Source: Amanita rubescens (Eukaryota > Basidiomycota > Agaricomycetes > Agaricales > Amanitaceae). Taken from it: 64,000 bases of DNA. The notes beneath the pieces were generated by a model. It was not told the DNA's origin, made no database searches, and worked only from the letters and a program-made list of their open reading frames with translations. The stretch spans positions 40,225-104,224 of the forward strand of contig WION01000192.1 in the NCBI GenBank assembly GCA_015039365.1. Reading direction: 5' to 3'. Shown piece after piece: positions 31,281 to 43,607 of this stretch. Within the stretch, counting starts at the first letter, position 1; each line of letters begins with the position of its first letter. Position numbers and translations under genes: made by a program.

Positions 31281-34200
31281 CTATCTTCGGAGGATGCTTC
31301 AGAGGTGTTTTTAGCAGGTACATATCCTGCAGGTAAAGGAGTTGACACCGGCTTGCAATTTAACAAGCCAAAGCGTTCGACGACTGTCTTTGCATAGGCA
31401 GCTTGATCTATTACAAGCGTACCAATCGCTCGGTCGTAATTGATTCTAATGCCCAAGTATTCTTTGACTTTTCCTAGGTCTCGACATTCCCACATTTTCA
31501 TAAACTCCTTTTTGATATATGAAATTGTTTCAGTACTGTCTCCTATGAAAAGTATATCGTCCACATATATTACACATATGGTAATATCTTTATCTGTGGT
31601 TCTGACATATATGCCAGAGTCGGCTAAGCATCGTTTAAATCCTAGGGACTTCAAGGATTTGTCTGCTTGTTTATTCCAAGCGTACGATGCTTGTTTTAAG
31701 CCATAAATAGCTTTCTTAAGTTTATAAACTTTAGATTCTTGTCCTTTAATGATGAAACCTTCTGGTTGTTGCATATATATTTCCTCGTCTAAGTCGCCAT
31801 AGAGGAAAGCAGTTTTAACGTCAAGTGCTTCAATATCCCAATTTTCTAAAGCACTTGTTGCCAGAAGAAGTCTAATGGTTTCATATCTCGCTACCGGCGA
31901 GAATGTTTCATCATAATCCAATCCCGGGCGTTGGCTAAAGCCTTTGGCGACAAGTCGTGCCTTTTTACGGCCATCCGACTTAATATCATAAACCCAACGA
32001 CACTTTATTGGGTTACGCCCTTTTGGTAATTCCATTAATTCCCATATATCTCTATTTTGGAGAGATTTGAACTCGTCTTCCATAGCAGTTCGCCACTGCT
32101 TATATAGATCAATGTTTTCACCTTTGATCTTATATATATCCCTATATTGATACGTTCGAATTTCTTCTCTTGGTATCATATTCGCGAGTAAGAAATGCAT
32201 GAAGTCATTTCCACACTCTTTGATCATCCTAGCCATCGTTGCCTTTGGATCTATATCCATAGATCTTGAGGGTGGTGTTTTAGCAGTTGGATTGAAGCGT
32301 GTAGCCGCATCCTTATTCGGGATACGACCACCAAAGTCATTCTCGTAATTATCAATCTGATATTTGATCAGATCTCTTTGTCTGAGAATTTCTTTTTCTA
32401 TTTCAACTGCTTTCTTTTCACCATACGCATTGTCTTTACGTATAATTGGCTTGGGAACGCGATTAGATCTTCGGGGAACTACTGCCGGTGGAGGTACCAC
32501 TGGAGTGGGTTCATTTAGCCTCTGTCTACTACGAGGTCTATGAGATCTATCTAAAGATTTGGATCTTTCTCTACGTTTTCCCATGGCTTTGGATGATGGT
32601 CTAATCGTTTCAGGGATATAATCTGCTGGATTTATAGGCTTTTGAACGGTTGATCGTTTGCCAAATTCCTGTCTAACTTTATTAAAAGTTAGATCTGGCA
32701 TCGGAATTTGTTCATCAATCTCCTTTTTAAATTCAGAGATTGATCTACGATCTTTATTAATTCGTTCAAGATTCCTATCTGGTGCGAATCTTTCTGCAAG
32801 TCTTTTTCTAATATCCAAGACTTGTTCTCTAGTATTCGTACGTGGTGGACTTCTGTCAGGGATGAATCTTTTTTGGATCTCATCCGCATTGCGTCTACGA
32901 ATTTCTATATTTGTGTGCCTGTCACGAAGTCCACTGTTCTGTTCCAGCAGGCGAGTTCTTTCTCCTGCTTCAAGGTCCTCTAGTTCATCGTCAATGTTCC
33001 TCATGGTTTCTTGGAATCTCCTTCTAAGATCATCCATGGTGGAACCTTTTCTGATATCAGGACTATCCGGTTTATCAGCCTCATCCGGTGTTGGACTACG
33101 AGATTTTAATCCCCAAGATGGAGTTTTAAGGCCATCTGATAGGGGTGATAAAGATTCTCGTTTTACTGATGCCGGTTTATCGCCCGAGTGACCGGAGCTG
33201 GAGCTTGAGTCGCTTTCAGGATCTCCTCCCTCTACAGAGTCAGCTGGTAGAGGAGATTGTGTGCGCCTGCGACCAAGTTGTCTTCCCCTAACAGGGGAAG
33301 GGGATGGAATACCATTATTAGTGTCTCGATTATCAAGAAGGATTGGTGCAAGATCTTTAGTAATAATAATATCACTTTTTCCTTTACGAGGAAATCTGTC
33401 TTCAAAGAATGTGGCTTGGGCGGATATGACTAGTGTATTATTGGAATCCATAAATTTATATGCTTTTGATCCTAGTTCATACCCGACAAAGGTCATAAGT
33501 TCTGATTTTGGAGATAATTTATCAGAACGTTTTTCAACTGGGATAAAAACCCAAGCTTCACATCCAAATACTTTAAAGTATTGAACGTCAGGAAGGGAAC
33601 TATATAAAAGTTCCCAAGGCGTTTTCCAGTTGCCACGCACAATTGGGGTTCTATTGTATACGTGTACAGCTGTTTCGATTGAAAATTCCCACCATGATCT
33701 CGGTATACATGCATCGAGCCGCATAGCTTCAGACTTATCATTTAAAGTCTGAATCATCCGTTCAGCTCGTCCATTTTGTTGATGTATATGAGGTGCCGAT
33801 GTTTGGTGTTGAATGCCATTTTTGTCAAGGAAATCTTTAAAGGCTTTATTTACGAATTCCCCCCCTCGATCGGAACGGAGGTAGAGTATTCGTTTGTTAA
33901 GTGCAGAAACTTTTGTGAACCATCGCTGGAACACTTCAGTTGTATCTGACTTGTGTTTAAGGAATCCGATCCATACATACGATGAATAATCATCGACCAC
34001 AACAAGTATATACTTGTATTTGTGATAAGATTGAGTTGGAAACTCTTTTAAATCCATGTGGATCATTTCAAGTGGACGTGATGCCCGCTTTTTAGATTCC
34101 TTGTAAGTTTTTGCCTTCATTTTTCCTTTTAAGCATCCTTCACATCGAAGATTTGGGGATGGTTTGGGAAGATCGCCTTTTTCAAACCCTTTTACGTGTC

Positions 34201-36343
34201 CTTTTAGATGTTGGAACACGTCTTTACCAGGGTGACCTAGACGTTTATGCCATATATCGTACGTTGATACGCTTTCATTTACTGTATAAGTTTCAACAGG
34301 TGGAGCCTTATCAACGTGTGTATATGTATTGACAGATTCTTTTTCAAAGAATGGTGGCACTTTGTGGACGTTTTTATGAATGATACGTCCTGTGCATAAA
34401 GTTAATGTATCTTGATTGCGATAACTTGCTTCAAGATATATTTCCTTTTTACCATCTTTATAGGAAAAGGTGATCCGTTGATCGTCTTGTGACGCCAGTA
34501 ACCCTTGCTTACACAACATGCCATTCGAAACAAGTCGTATGTTAAGACGCGGCATGTATAACACGGGGTACAGTTTCACAAGGTGGCTTGTTCCATTAGA
34601 TAATTTATGAATAAAAATAACAGTGCCTTGTCCAATTAGATCGGATGTGCCATCTGCTGTTTTTACCAGTTTTACTTTATCAAAAGGTTTATAATCTGAA
34701 AAATCGTTCAGATTAAAGGTAAAATGCTCAGATGCACCAGAGTCACACATCCATAGTGTTTCTCCAGTCCGTTCTGTACAACAGGAAGGACATTTGCAAT
34801 TGTCCGTTCTACCAGCACATATTATGTGCTGATGTTGATTTCCTGTTGTATGCATTGGATAGGCGACATGAACCTTATTTTTATAGTTTGGACTTATAGG
34901 GCTAACTCTCATTGGGACGTTTTTAGATTTACATGAATTTTTATTACATTCCATGTTATATACAATTACAGAATCTGAGATTGTTTTACATACGTCCACT
35001 GAATAAGAGTTAGCCCAATCCGTACTAAAATAAGATTTTACCCACTCGTCATTATAGTAATCATCATATGCAGAATCATCATAATTCTTCATATCATAAT
35101 TGTCAAAAGCCGTGAAGTTATCATTCGGCTGATCATCATATGCCCCTTCTATAAGGGGTTCTTCTTGCATGGGAGTAACTTCTTCTATTCTCCCAGTGGA
35201 TGATCCTTGTACAAATGGTACAATGGAATGGTGGCCAAGTATGGCCGGTGCAGCAGTATACTGAGTTTGGTTTTGCCCAGTATAGGTCATGCCAGAGGTT
35301 ACTTGATGAGCGTCAGCTCGTGCTGCCGCTCGGTTGGCCTTCGCAGTTTGGCGAAGTTGCCTATTACGTTGCCAATTACGGCCACGTGTTTGGTTGGTCA
35401 TTTGACCCTGCCACTGCTGCTGTTGCTCCGGTAACCTTGGAGCATTACCAGCTCCCACTACTGGTTGCTGGTTTTGTGGTGTGTATGGTTGAAAACCACC
35501 ACGACCTCGTCCACGGCCACGGAATCCTCCGCGGCCTCGTCCACGTCCTCGCCCACGACCTTGCCAGGGTGCCTGTCCACCAATCCTTTGTTGCAGGTCA
35601 CCCCGCGCCATCTGTGCGGTCGTATGTGCGACACTTGAGTGTCGTCTTCTCCATTCCTCCCTGATCTGAATTGCGACATGCTGGACTGTTAGACCAGCCG
35701 CCGGTGCAGTTGCCAAAACGGCTCCTACAAAATTGTCCCAACGATGCGGAACACCGCGGACAATTATCATCGCTTTTTGTTCTTCGGGTAGCGAGAAACC
35801 CTGTCCACCTAATCGCTCAAATTTGGCGATTATTTCATTAAGGGACTGTTCAGGGTCCCTTCTTTCATCAAGCTTCCAATCCAGGGCAGCCTGGAATTCG
35901 TTGAAAGTACCGGTTCGGCCGGTATCTCCATATCTCTGTCGTAAGGCAATCCAAAGGACCCTTGCATTGAGGTAAGACCCTGTGTCGTATATCTCCGCGA
36001 TAGAATCGCTCAAACGGAGCATAATTGAACCCAGGGCTTTCTCGTTATCAGAGAGCCAGTCTAAATATGAGTCTCTCTGATCTAGTAGAGCTTGGATATT
36101 TGCTGGTATTGGGGCCAGCACAGGAGCTTCACCTTCTACTGCAGGCAATACAGCATCGAAGTCATGAGCCTCGAGCGTTGCCTGCTCGGTGGCATTTAGA
36201 TCAAAGGGTTGGATAAAGGAATCTCTCATGTATTTGTAGATTCCTTTTACTTGTAAATAGGCTGTCATTTTGCGAGCCCACAAGCGGTAATTGTCTCCCT
36301 TAAGTAAGGGGACAGTGGAGAGTGATGCTGAATCTTCGGACAT
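31281..36343 (-). pseudogene. pol: Copia gag-pol, 5' part (gag, protease, integrase, most of RT)
   Basis: From ATG at 36343 (MSEDSASLSTVPLLKGDNYR). The gag region has the copia LKGDNYRLW start and an Arg/Gly-rich RGRGRGRGGFRGRG box instead of a CCHC knuckle. Protease is WMCDSGASEHF (about residue 531). Integrase zinc finger is HKRLGH...RCEGCLKGK (about 704) and its catalytic residues lie in HMDLKEF, RSDRGGEF and QNGRAERM (761-859). RT has RWVYDIKSDGRKKARLVAKG, DVKTAFLYGDLDEEIYMQQP and VIYVDDILF (about 1593). The frame runs into the Gypsy-2 LTR after EASSED. With 22113-23145 it forms one 2031-residue frame without other stops. Confidence 0.93.
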
Positions 36344-36349
36344 CTTTAT

Positions 36350-36985
36350 TTAGATAACGAAGATTGAGAGTGATGCGAGGAAGGCGGCAAGAAAGAGTTG
36401 TAAAAAGGTTCTTCGGAACCTTTGTTGGATGATGATTTGGTTTGGTTCAGCTAATGAGCTGAACGAACTTGAACTGTGTTGCGAGAATGGTTCTACCTCG
36501 CTATAATCAGGTCCTCGATCTTCGATTAAAGATCTTCGGAACTGGATTTCGTCGGTTAACATGAAACCGGATCGAAAGGTGTCAGTTTCAAGTCTGTACT
36601 GACGATTTATCAGCGAGGTATGGACACCTGCTGAATGACGAGCTGTTCCTGGTAAATATACAGGAAGTGGAGTATCTGCTCTTGGGACGTAATAATCGTT
36701 TGGATCACGATCTAATTCGTCCTCGGATGATGAAGCAGATGGGTATGTAGGTACTATCCGATTAACTGGTCGGGTAGTAATTCGAGCTGAACTGCTTGCA
36801 AAGTTTGCAGTTAGCGATTCAAGTTCACTGTCGGATGATGAACTTGAAAATAGGTTGTTTAACCTATTTAGGTCTTCTGCTAATCTATTATATCTTCTAG
36901 CTCGACGGCTCATAGGCTGGAGCGAAGATTTATCTAAGATTGGAACAATTAATGAGGTGTCATTACGAAAACGACAACAACCCAT
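36350..36985 (-). CDS. Copia upstream ORF: predicted tail-anchored protein before gag
   Basis: 211 residues from ATG at 36985 (an internal ATG at 36913 is an alternative). Basic N-terminus, Ser-rich acidic tracts (SSSSSDSELES, SASSSEDELDRDP) and a single C-terminal hydrophobic segment (TFLQLFLAAFLASLSIFVI) ending at the stop, which is the layout of a tail-anchored membrane protein. It shares the reading frame of gag-pol and is separated only by TAA plus two codons (TAA ATA AAG ATG). Extra ORFs at this place are unusual for copia elements as I know them. Function unknown. Confidence 0.65.
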   Translation of the reverse strand: MGCCRFRNDTSLIVPILDKSSLQPMSRRARRYNRLAEDLNRLNNLFSSSSSDSELESLTANFASSSARITTRPVNRIVPTYPSASSSEDELDRDPNDYYVPRADTPLPVYLPGTARHSAGVHTSLINRQYRLETDTFRSGFMLTDEIQFRRSLIEDRGPDYSEVEPFSQHSSSSFSSLAEPNQIIIQQRFRRTFLQLFLAAFLASLSIFVI

Positions 36986-37731
36986 TCGTGCAGCTTATGA
37001 GCTGCTCCAAGCATGGACATGCCTGGACGCCACCACCTTGGACGTGTACCCGTGTGTGTGAACGTGCTACCTGTAAGAGATGACATGCATATAGTCCTGG
37101 AACTGGGAGCGCGCAAAACGGCATTTCTCCCCTGGATCCCCTTGAACGGGGGAGAACAGTTTGTTCCAGGAATAGAAATAGCTTCTGGTCCATAAACCCC
37201 CCAGACAGCTATGTAAGCACGACCGGTAAACAATATGAAGCTATCTAGATAGGATTGTGGGATCACCACAGAGCCTAAACTTAGAATGTTCCTATAGAAC
37301 ATTCCGACTAGAGGAGTCCCTAAGGGCGCATCCTCAATAGACTGCGTGTACCACCCCAAATGGGATGTCAGCACGTCCTTTATACTAGAATAGCTATGTA
37401 CGAGCCATATTGTATTATAAAGCCTCCAATGGGCTTATGATGTTATATCGTGCATTAATACCCCAATCACGTCACGGAGGGCAAGTAAAACTCCGTGGGG
37501 GTCAGGGTTGCCATGCCAGCCCTGAGAAACGTAGGTTGTACCCTTATCCCTGGGTGTCTAGGAGATCCCCCTTAGCCCTAGGGTCCGGGCGCATGTCATT
37601 AGCTCTTATAACAGGTGCAAGGGTCAGCTGTAATCAACGGTGCTATAAGTACACAGACCCGCACGATACTATACCTGTGTTCACACATCGCGTACGTCGT
37701 TGGCGATAGCGTCGACAAGCAATACCATGTC
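36986..37731 (-). other. Copia leader region
   Basis: About 745 bp between PBS and the upstream ORF. A 141-codon open frame (37374-36949) overlaps the start of that ORF but shows no motif. Probably untranslated leader and packaging region. Confidence 0.5.
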
Positions 37732-37744
37732 GGGGCCCATAACC
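37732..37744 (-). promoter_or_regulatory. Copia primer-binding site matching the initiator-tRNA anticodon arm
   Basis: Directly at the 5' LTR edge the coding strand reads GGTTATGGGCCCC. Its complement GGGGCCCATAACC matches the anticodon arm of eukaryotic initiator tRNA-Met (CAU anticodon) rather than a tRNA 3' end. This is the half-tRNA priming known from Drosophila copia. Confidence 0.75.
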
Positions 37745-38148
37745 TGACGAAAGGGAAACGCCCAGTAGCGCAGCGTCGAGGAGTTAAAGCGATAGCTTAC
37801 CCGATGTGTACAGTAGCTAACCACTCAGCTGAGAAGATGGTGGTAGGAGGTTAAGAGAGCTTGTTCCTATTCTACGGTACATGGCAGGTTTATATACTGT
37901 CTGTGTCCTAATAGGTAACAACATAGGTAAATATATGTAACTACATATGTCATACTCATATATGGAAATATGGAGCTGCGCTGATGTCATGCGCAGCTAT
38001 GGTGTCATATGGCACCATCCGCAGTGAGGATGATGCAAGCGTGCTAGAACCTTCTACAAGGTTCTATCTATATATATCCTAATCTGCTTAGTAAGCAGAT
38101 AAGATAAGATCTCCTTGTTATCTTATATTAGATAAGATAACTTCGTCA
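37745..38148 (-). repeat. 5' LTR of Copia
   Basis: 404 bp, visibly identical to 20532-20935; followed by target-site copy GTACT (38149-38153). Confidence 0.95.
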
Positions 38149-38153
38149 GTACT

Positions 38154-38205
38154 CATGTTCCCTGACCTTAGACACACCCACCCATTATGGACACAGTTAC
38201 AGTAA
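38154..38205 (+). pseudogene. Displaced 3' end of the DUF6593-like gene
   Basis: Directly after the second GTACT the frame of the broken last exon continues (LMFPDLRHTHPLWTQLQ) and stops with TAA at 38203-38205. This is the end the gene lost to the Copia insertion. Confidence 0.6.
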
Positions 38206-39160
38206 CAGCGATGCTTTACCGATTTTGCCAGGCATTTGGTCTTTGACAATTCCTCCACCCACAAAGTTGTAAGCTAGATCGGAGACACGCTCTCATCATA
38301 CCTATCCACGGTGACACATGTGTACTATAATTGACATGCAATGCACAAAATTTAACCCTAAATAGCCAGTTCCTTTTACGCAGTCAGATGATGGCTAGCA
38401 TGACGTCCCCATCCATGTCATCACGTAACACGGGTTTTACGCCACACACGCGCCCACGCGGGAAACACGTTGCATGGCCAAATTTCTGCAGGCTAGAGCG
38501 ATCACGCCACGATCACATTCATTTACGATCGATCAAACACATAAATCAATATGACCCCCAGCGAGTGAGAGTTGTAGGATAGTCCGTCCCGTTCGGGACG
38601 CCAGGGCTTTGGGCTGTCGCGACACACTGAGGTTTACTCGACTGGTTAAGAATATCTCGCAAACTATAGATATTAGATAGTATGATATCAAGGGATTATG
38701 TCAACCAAACAATCCCGTGTCCCTGCATCGGTCACACCGCTATTCTGATACCACATCGCTTCCTATGTCTCTCGCAGTAGCCTCTACGCCTCGGTTGGTG
38801 TTATCGGAAGTTGGCTGCGAGCCAGTCGGCCCGAGCATCCGGAAGCCCGGCTTGGCCCGGTAAGCAAATCTGGTGATGCGCCTCAACTTTGAAAATACGC
38901 TCATTGACATGGAAAACTACTACCACGGCCCTTTGTCACTCGCCATCGGTGTGCTTCATTGTCCGCCGCCTTATAGATGATCTAATTATCTCCAGCGTAT
39001 GTTCATTTAGTTTAAGTTTACAACAACGATGTGCAAAGAGGCCTCCTAGCCGGTCGCAAGCCATGGCGGATTGAAACTTTGCAATCTTGCTCATTTCTGA
39101 CGCTTGACCAGATCTCTGGGTTGGTAGCGCTTCTATCTTGATTGCGAGTCCTTTTCACGT
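38206..39160. other. Intergenic
   Basis: No supportable gene. Short open frames only; no splice-consistent reading. The right end leads into DNA resembling the 5' region of the GTPase copies at 50190 and 53740. Confidence 0.5.
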
Positions 39161-39169
39161 TGATCGTGC

Positions 39170-41548
39170 ATGGTAGACTGCCATCGTCCTCGTGGATGGC
39201 AGCGTATTCCTGTCTCCACACTGCCAGTCAGCCTATGGAGCCTACATTCAGTACGAGAGGCGAAACTTGGGTGAGTAGATACATACGTTGTTTTTCAATC
39301 AACTTTACTGTTGGCATCGATGCACGTAGTGCAACAGCGACAAAGCGCGTCAGGTTCGTCGCACCTCATAGGTACCGTTGTAAAACTCTCCTAAGATGGA
39401 CTTAGCCTCGGCGCAACTCTTCGCAGCACCGATACCTGGTGAGTCTGAATTCAATTTCCTCCCCTCCGCACTCAACGAGATCAACATTTCAGGGACACCT
39501 TCAACAATGCCGTAGATGACAAGTAAGCGAATTCTGAACCATTCAAGATGATGAGGCTCACAGTTGCCGTAGGCTGAGTTCATTGAGCAGATCTAGGGAA
39601 GAGGCTCCAATAAACCCCCGTATAAAGTGAGTAGCCTATCCTGTATCTTGTAATTTATTCAAATCCAATCTGAATCAGCAATACCGAAGATCTTCGCAAT
39701 GGCATTGTAACAACGCAGAAGAATAGAACAAAAGAATACACGATTCTAATTGTTGGTAAGGCATAGAAATTCATTTTCCCTGAACGAATCATTTCAATCT
39801 TCACCTAGGGGAGACGGGAACGGGGAAAACAACCCTTTTATCACTGTTTTTCAACATATTGGTGGGTAATGGCATAAGGGAGTACATGTTAGCGCACGAC
39901 GAATCCAATGATACCGGCAACGCACAAAACCAGAGTCAAACCATTTCAGCACTGCTTTATGAATTCGAAAGCAGGAACGGTGTCAAACTGCGCATACTAG
40001 ACACTCCTGGACTCGTAGACACCCGTGGCATTGAACAGGACAATCTACACAAAGCCAGTATTGCGAGGACAATCAGAGAACATGTGACTACGGTCAATGC
40101 AGTCCTCCTCCTCACCAACGGCACCGTAGAGCGTCTGGGCGTCGCAACCGACTATGCATTATCGACACTTTCTTCTATATTTCCTCGCTCGCTCGCGGAC
40201 AACATAGGTGTGATGTTCACATGCGTTCCCGACATTATGTCGTGGAACTTTGACCTACAGTCCTTACCAAGCGTCCTGCGTGACATGGAAGGCAACCGAT
40301 TCCTAATCGACAATCCTGTAGCAAAGTGGCAAAGGCTGGTTGCACTAACGCGCTCAAATCGGATCACTAGGAGCCAGTTGGTGGAGATGAGGCGTAAATT
40401 GGAAGAATGCCACACGGGAGCCTTGAGCGTTCTTGCTATCCTGTTTGATTGGCTTGATACCCTTACCCCACAACCGACGAGCGCTATCATGCAGCTTTAC
40501 GACCGGTATCAGGAAATCGAGCGCGGCATCGCTAATGCGTTATCTCGCGCGTCACAGGTATCGGAGCAGAAGGCTGAATTGAAGAGGATGCAAATGTTAG
40601 CCGAGAATCATAGAATTGTAAGTTCATTCTGCGTGCTTTACCACTGGTGATACTGACTCGTGGCAGACAATGGAACAATACCTAAGTGTTGTCGTCACAA
40701 AGACATGGGAACGAGTAAATACGGTTCAGTATAACACCATTTGCCGTCATCCTGGATGCCGTTCCAACTGTTGCGTCGGATGCAAGCTCCCTTTCTCACT
40801 GAATCCACTGGTGATGGAGGCATGCTCTGCAATGGCTAATTCTAACTGCAAGAGACGCGGATGTCGACATCCCATGAACGAACATTATCATGATCGCTCA
40901 ATGTGGAAGAAACGAGAGCGTGGGCAAGAAGTGATTCGCGAGGGTTTAGAACAGCAATACAGTGACGCCAGACAACAAAACGACGAAAACGAGAGGAAGA
41001 TCGTTGATCTCGGGGAAAAAATAGCGGAGCTTGACAAGGAGATGGAGGAGCGTCTCATTTCATAGGGACGACTAACTGAAGATTACGCGCATCTGTCTCT
41101 CACTGGTAGCTTCATCGGACAGGTCAAAACGACTATACGATTTTTGGAGACGAATTTGGAGATGATAAACCAGAATGGAGAAGCTGATCCGAGATTAATT
41201 GAGCGCGTCGAGAAGACCTTGGACGAAATGAACCAAAAGTTGAAAGTACTGCGGCAACTAGACCCGGAAAATGATGCGGAAAATGACGGAGCGAATGGAA
41301 AGACCGGAGAAGGAACGGGTGGAGGGAGCGGTGGAAGGACTGATGGAAGAACTGGTGAGGGAGTGGGTGGAGGATCTGGCGGTGGGTGGAGGTTTTTAGG
41401 GAGTGGGTGGAGGGTCTGGCGGAGGAATGACCAAGGAAACAAGGGGGAAAATCAAGGCACCATAAAGAACGGGCAGTCTCGACTCTCTACTGCGTTCAAG
41501 CGTAAACCTGCTACGCTCGAAGACCTGAAAAAACATCAGCCATCTTAG
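39170..41548 (+). pseudogene. AIG1-like GTPase copy 1, premature stop in coiled-coil tail
   Basis: Clear exons: 39679-39755 (NGIVTTQKNRTKEYTILIV), 39809-40617 and 40667 onward; introns of 53 and 49 bp. Earlier exons near 39170-39600 are present by similarity to copy 3 but not resolvable. P-loop GETGTGKTTLL (G1), DTPGLVDTRG (G3), then FDWLDTLTPQPT and a helical region, a Cys/His cluster (CRHPGCRSNCCVGC ... CKRRGCRHPMNEHYH) and a coiled coil. At 41063-41065 a TAG replaces the TTG found at the same place in copy 3 and in the loose fragment at 49122. The frame then stays open to 41548 with a Gly-rich end. A stop-truncated protein keeping the GTPase and Cys/His parts remains possible. Confidence 0.75.
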
Positions 41549-42317
41549 CATTCCTCAAGGCCTCATTAGCGTCGATCGCCACTAATTTTTCCTTCCCCAT
41601 CATTGATAATACTTTCGTGCAGTACCCTCGGCTAATATATTCATCTGCTCTTGCCTAATATCAAAGACGTTGTAACAGAATTTGTTCGGTCCATCCGGTT
41701 TTCAGACAATATAGGATTGGCTCAATCTTTTCCGAATCCATCGAGTTCTCTTTATCCGAGGCTGGACCGCTGGATCCCCGCTCTACCTGAGTCTATGCTC
41801 CTTCGTTCTCTCTCAATCTCGGTCTCTTACCAATTGATTACGCACAACAGAGCAGTCGAACGTTTACGAAGAGACTCGCGTCATTTGCAATATCGCCTCG
41901 ACTCAGGACACGAATCGCACGATACTCTGTGTCATCGCATGAGGGCTTCCGTTCCACTGGCGAGTGTGAAGAAGCGCTGCGTTCGACATCTGGAATTTGA
42001 AACCAAGTGCTAGTAGGGGCGTTCAGCGTAGTCCGGCTTGGCCCGCTCTCTGTCCACCGTCCTCACGACATTTGGCACTGGACGGCTGATTTTGCTAACC
42101 AATCCGGATTGGAATTTCGCAGTCAAGCTTGACGAGATGGCCCGGCTTCAGGCTTATGAATCTGATCGTCCTGCACGGGTCCTGAGTCGGAGATTGAAAA
42201 AGTCTGAGGAGCTCAGCTTACGGCCACTCGCATTCGTTCTGCGCATATATTTCCTCTAGTGCTGTTTCGCCGACAGAACCATATCAACAGTAACGACCAA
42301 ACGTCATGCTGTAGATC
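41549..42317. other. Duplicated spacer between GTPase and HNH genes
   Basis: Strongly similar to 47230-47839 and 49390-50150. No gene called. On the minus strand of the other copies a conserved peptide can be read (see 49550-50145); here it is broken. Confidence 0.55.
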
Positions 42318-43592
42318 ATGTCTGCAACCACGCCCAAAGTCAGGTTACGGCTGTCTTTCCCCAATGTGACCCGGACCAAGCTTGCGCTGTCGATCCCACT
42401 TGATAAATGCGTCACCTTTGCTGTTAACCCTCTAAAATGGCTTCGATTTCTAGGGTTTGCCATCTACGGACGAGAAGGCCACCTCTCCCTATCAAGAGCT
42501 GGCCCAGATCTCGGTGATTATACAGCACCTATAGAGGCCCGTTCATACTATTTTGTCTCACAGGGTAAGATGGAGTGACCGGCATGCATACGATAATACC
42601 TCGCTAACGTTGTTTGCCTTTTCAGGTGGACCCCGCCTTGTCGATGTCGATGCAGCGGACGACAGAACATCAATTACTTCAAATTTAGCTATCCGCCAAA
42701 GAGATTTTAGGACCAAGGTGGTTGGGCGAGATGGGACCTGCGTGATAACGGATGAAATAGAGAGACTCTGCACTGCGTGCCATATTCTCCCCCATGCGAA
42801 GGGAAGCAACGTGCGGCCTTACCAATCTTCTATGGCAACTTTCTGACTTAATCAAGTACATCTCGAACGTCGTCCATCACCGCGGCGGACCAGACGATGA
42901 CATTAATGACATTAACGACATTCGGAATGGACTTCTGTTAGCCAACCACCTCCATGTCCCGTTTGGAGCTGGTAACATAGCATTCCTGAAGGTTTGCTGT
43001 TATTTCCATCCAAGGCTATTCTGAAACTTAAGTATCTCAGACGCCCAACTTTGGTTTGACTGTTGATGATATTCCTTACAATCCACCAAACGCAGCCGAT
43101 GATGAGGGCCCGGCCAGTCGCCTTACGCTGCACCATTTCGGCGGTTTTCCTCAGCTTGGCTGCCTGACCCCCAAACTCGCTCCCCACAACTCTGATGCGC
43201 GGCAGCCACAAGACACCACTGAATGGCCACCTGCTGTCATTGTTGATTTCTTCTATGCCGCGGCCGCTATGAATGCATGGAGTCCAAAATCCTTTATCGA
43301 ATATGTCCGGGAACAGTCGAGCGATGTTTATTATCCCGAAGGGCATGTTGATGCACAGATGGGTGATCAGACAACAGGACAACCTGGATCCGAACGTAGC
43401 AGGAACAGAATGTCAAACGTTCCCCCGGAAGAGGGGCGCATCGCTGATTTGCTGGATGGAGTGTGCGCGCTGTGGATGCAGTCTTCGAGGATGGGCAAGA
43501 AAAAGACAGAAGACGTTCATGCATCGAGTCTTTCTCGCAACGAAGGCATTAAGAAGTGGTTAGAATCAGTGGAGGATCCCGAGACAAATTAG
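42318..43592 (+). CDS. HNH-endonuclease domain protein, copy 1
   Basis: Four exons, 42318-42564, 42626-42810, 42857-42991 and 43041-43592, with introns of 61, 46 and 49 bp; 372 residues. N-terminal beta-rich domain (KVRLRLSFPNVTRTKLALSI). The HNH core reads VGRDGTCVITDE, CTACHILPHAKGSNY, NDIRNGLLLANHLHVPFG and IAFLKTPNFGL, matching the fungal HNH_2-type pattern with both histidines and the central Asn. The C-terminus is acidic and Asn-rich. DNA or RNA cleavage is expected from the family; the biological target is unknown. The stop codon is followed within 20 bp by a loose GTPase tail fragment. Confidence 0.85.
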
Positions 43593-43607
43593 ACATGTTC
43601 ACCACTT

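Larger units (their letters stand above)
20532..38148 (-). mobile_element. Ty1/copia element (with Gypsy-2 and hAT-like element nested inside)
   Basis: A 17.6 kb span bounded by 404-bp LTRs (20532-20935 and 37745-38148) that look identical, with terminal TGACGAA...TTCGTCA and 5-bp target-site duplication GTACT on both outer sides. Element order on the minus strand: 5' LTR (right), half-tRNA PBS, an upstream ORF, gag-pol, PPT (GCGAGGGGGTG, 20936-20946), 3' LTR (left). Removing the nested gypsy (8.13 kb) restores one uninterrupted gag-pol frame of 2031 codons, so the Copia was intact when it was hit. Confidence 0.95.

Noticed and set aside
32658..33191. 177-codon plus-strand open frame
   Set aside because: Antisense shadow of the variable linker between integrase and RT in Copia pol.
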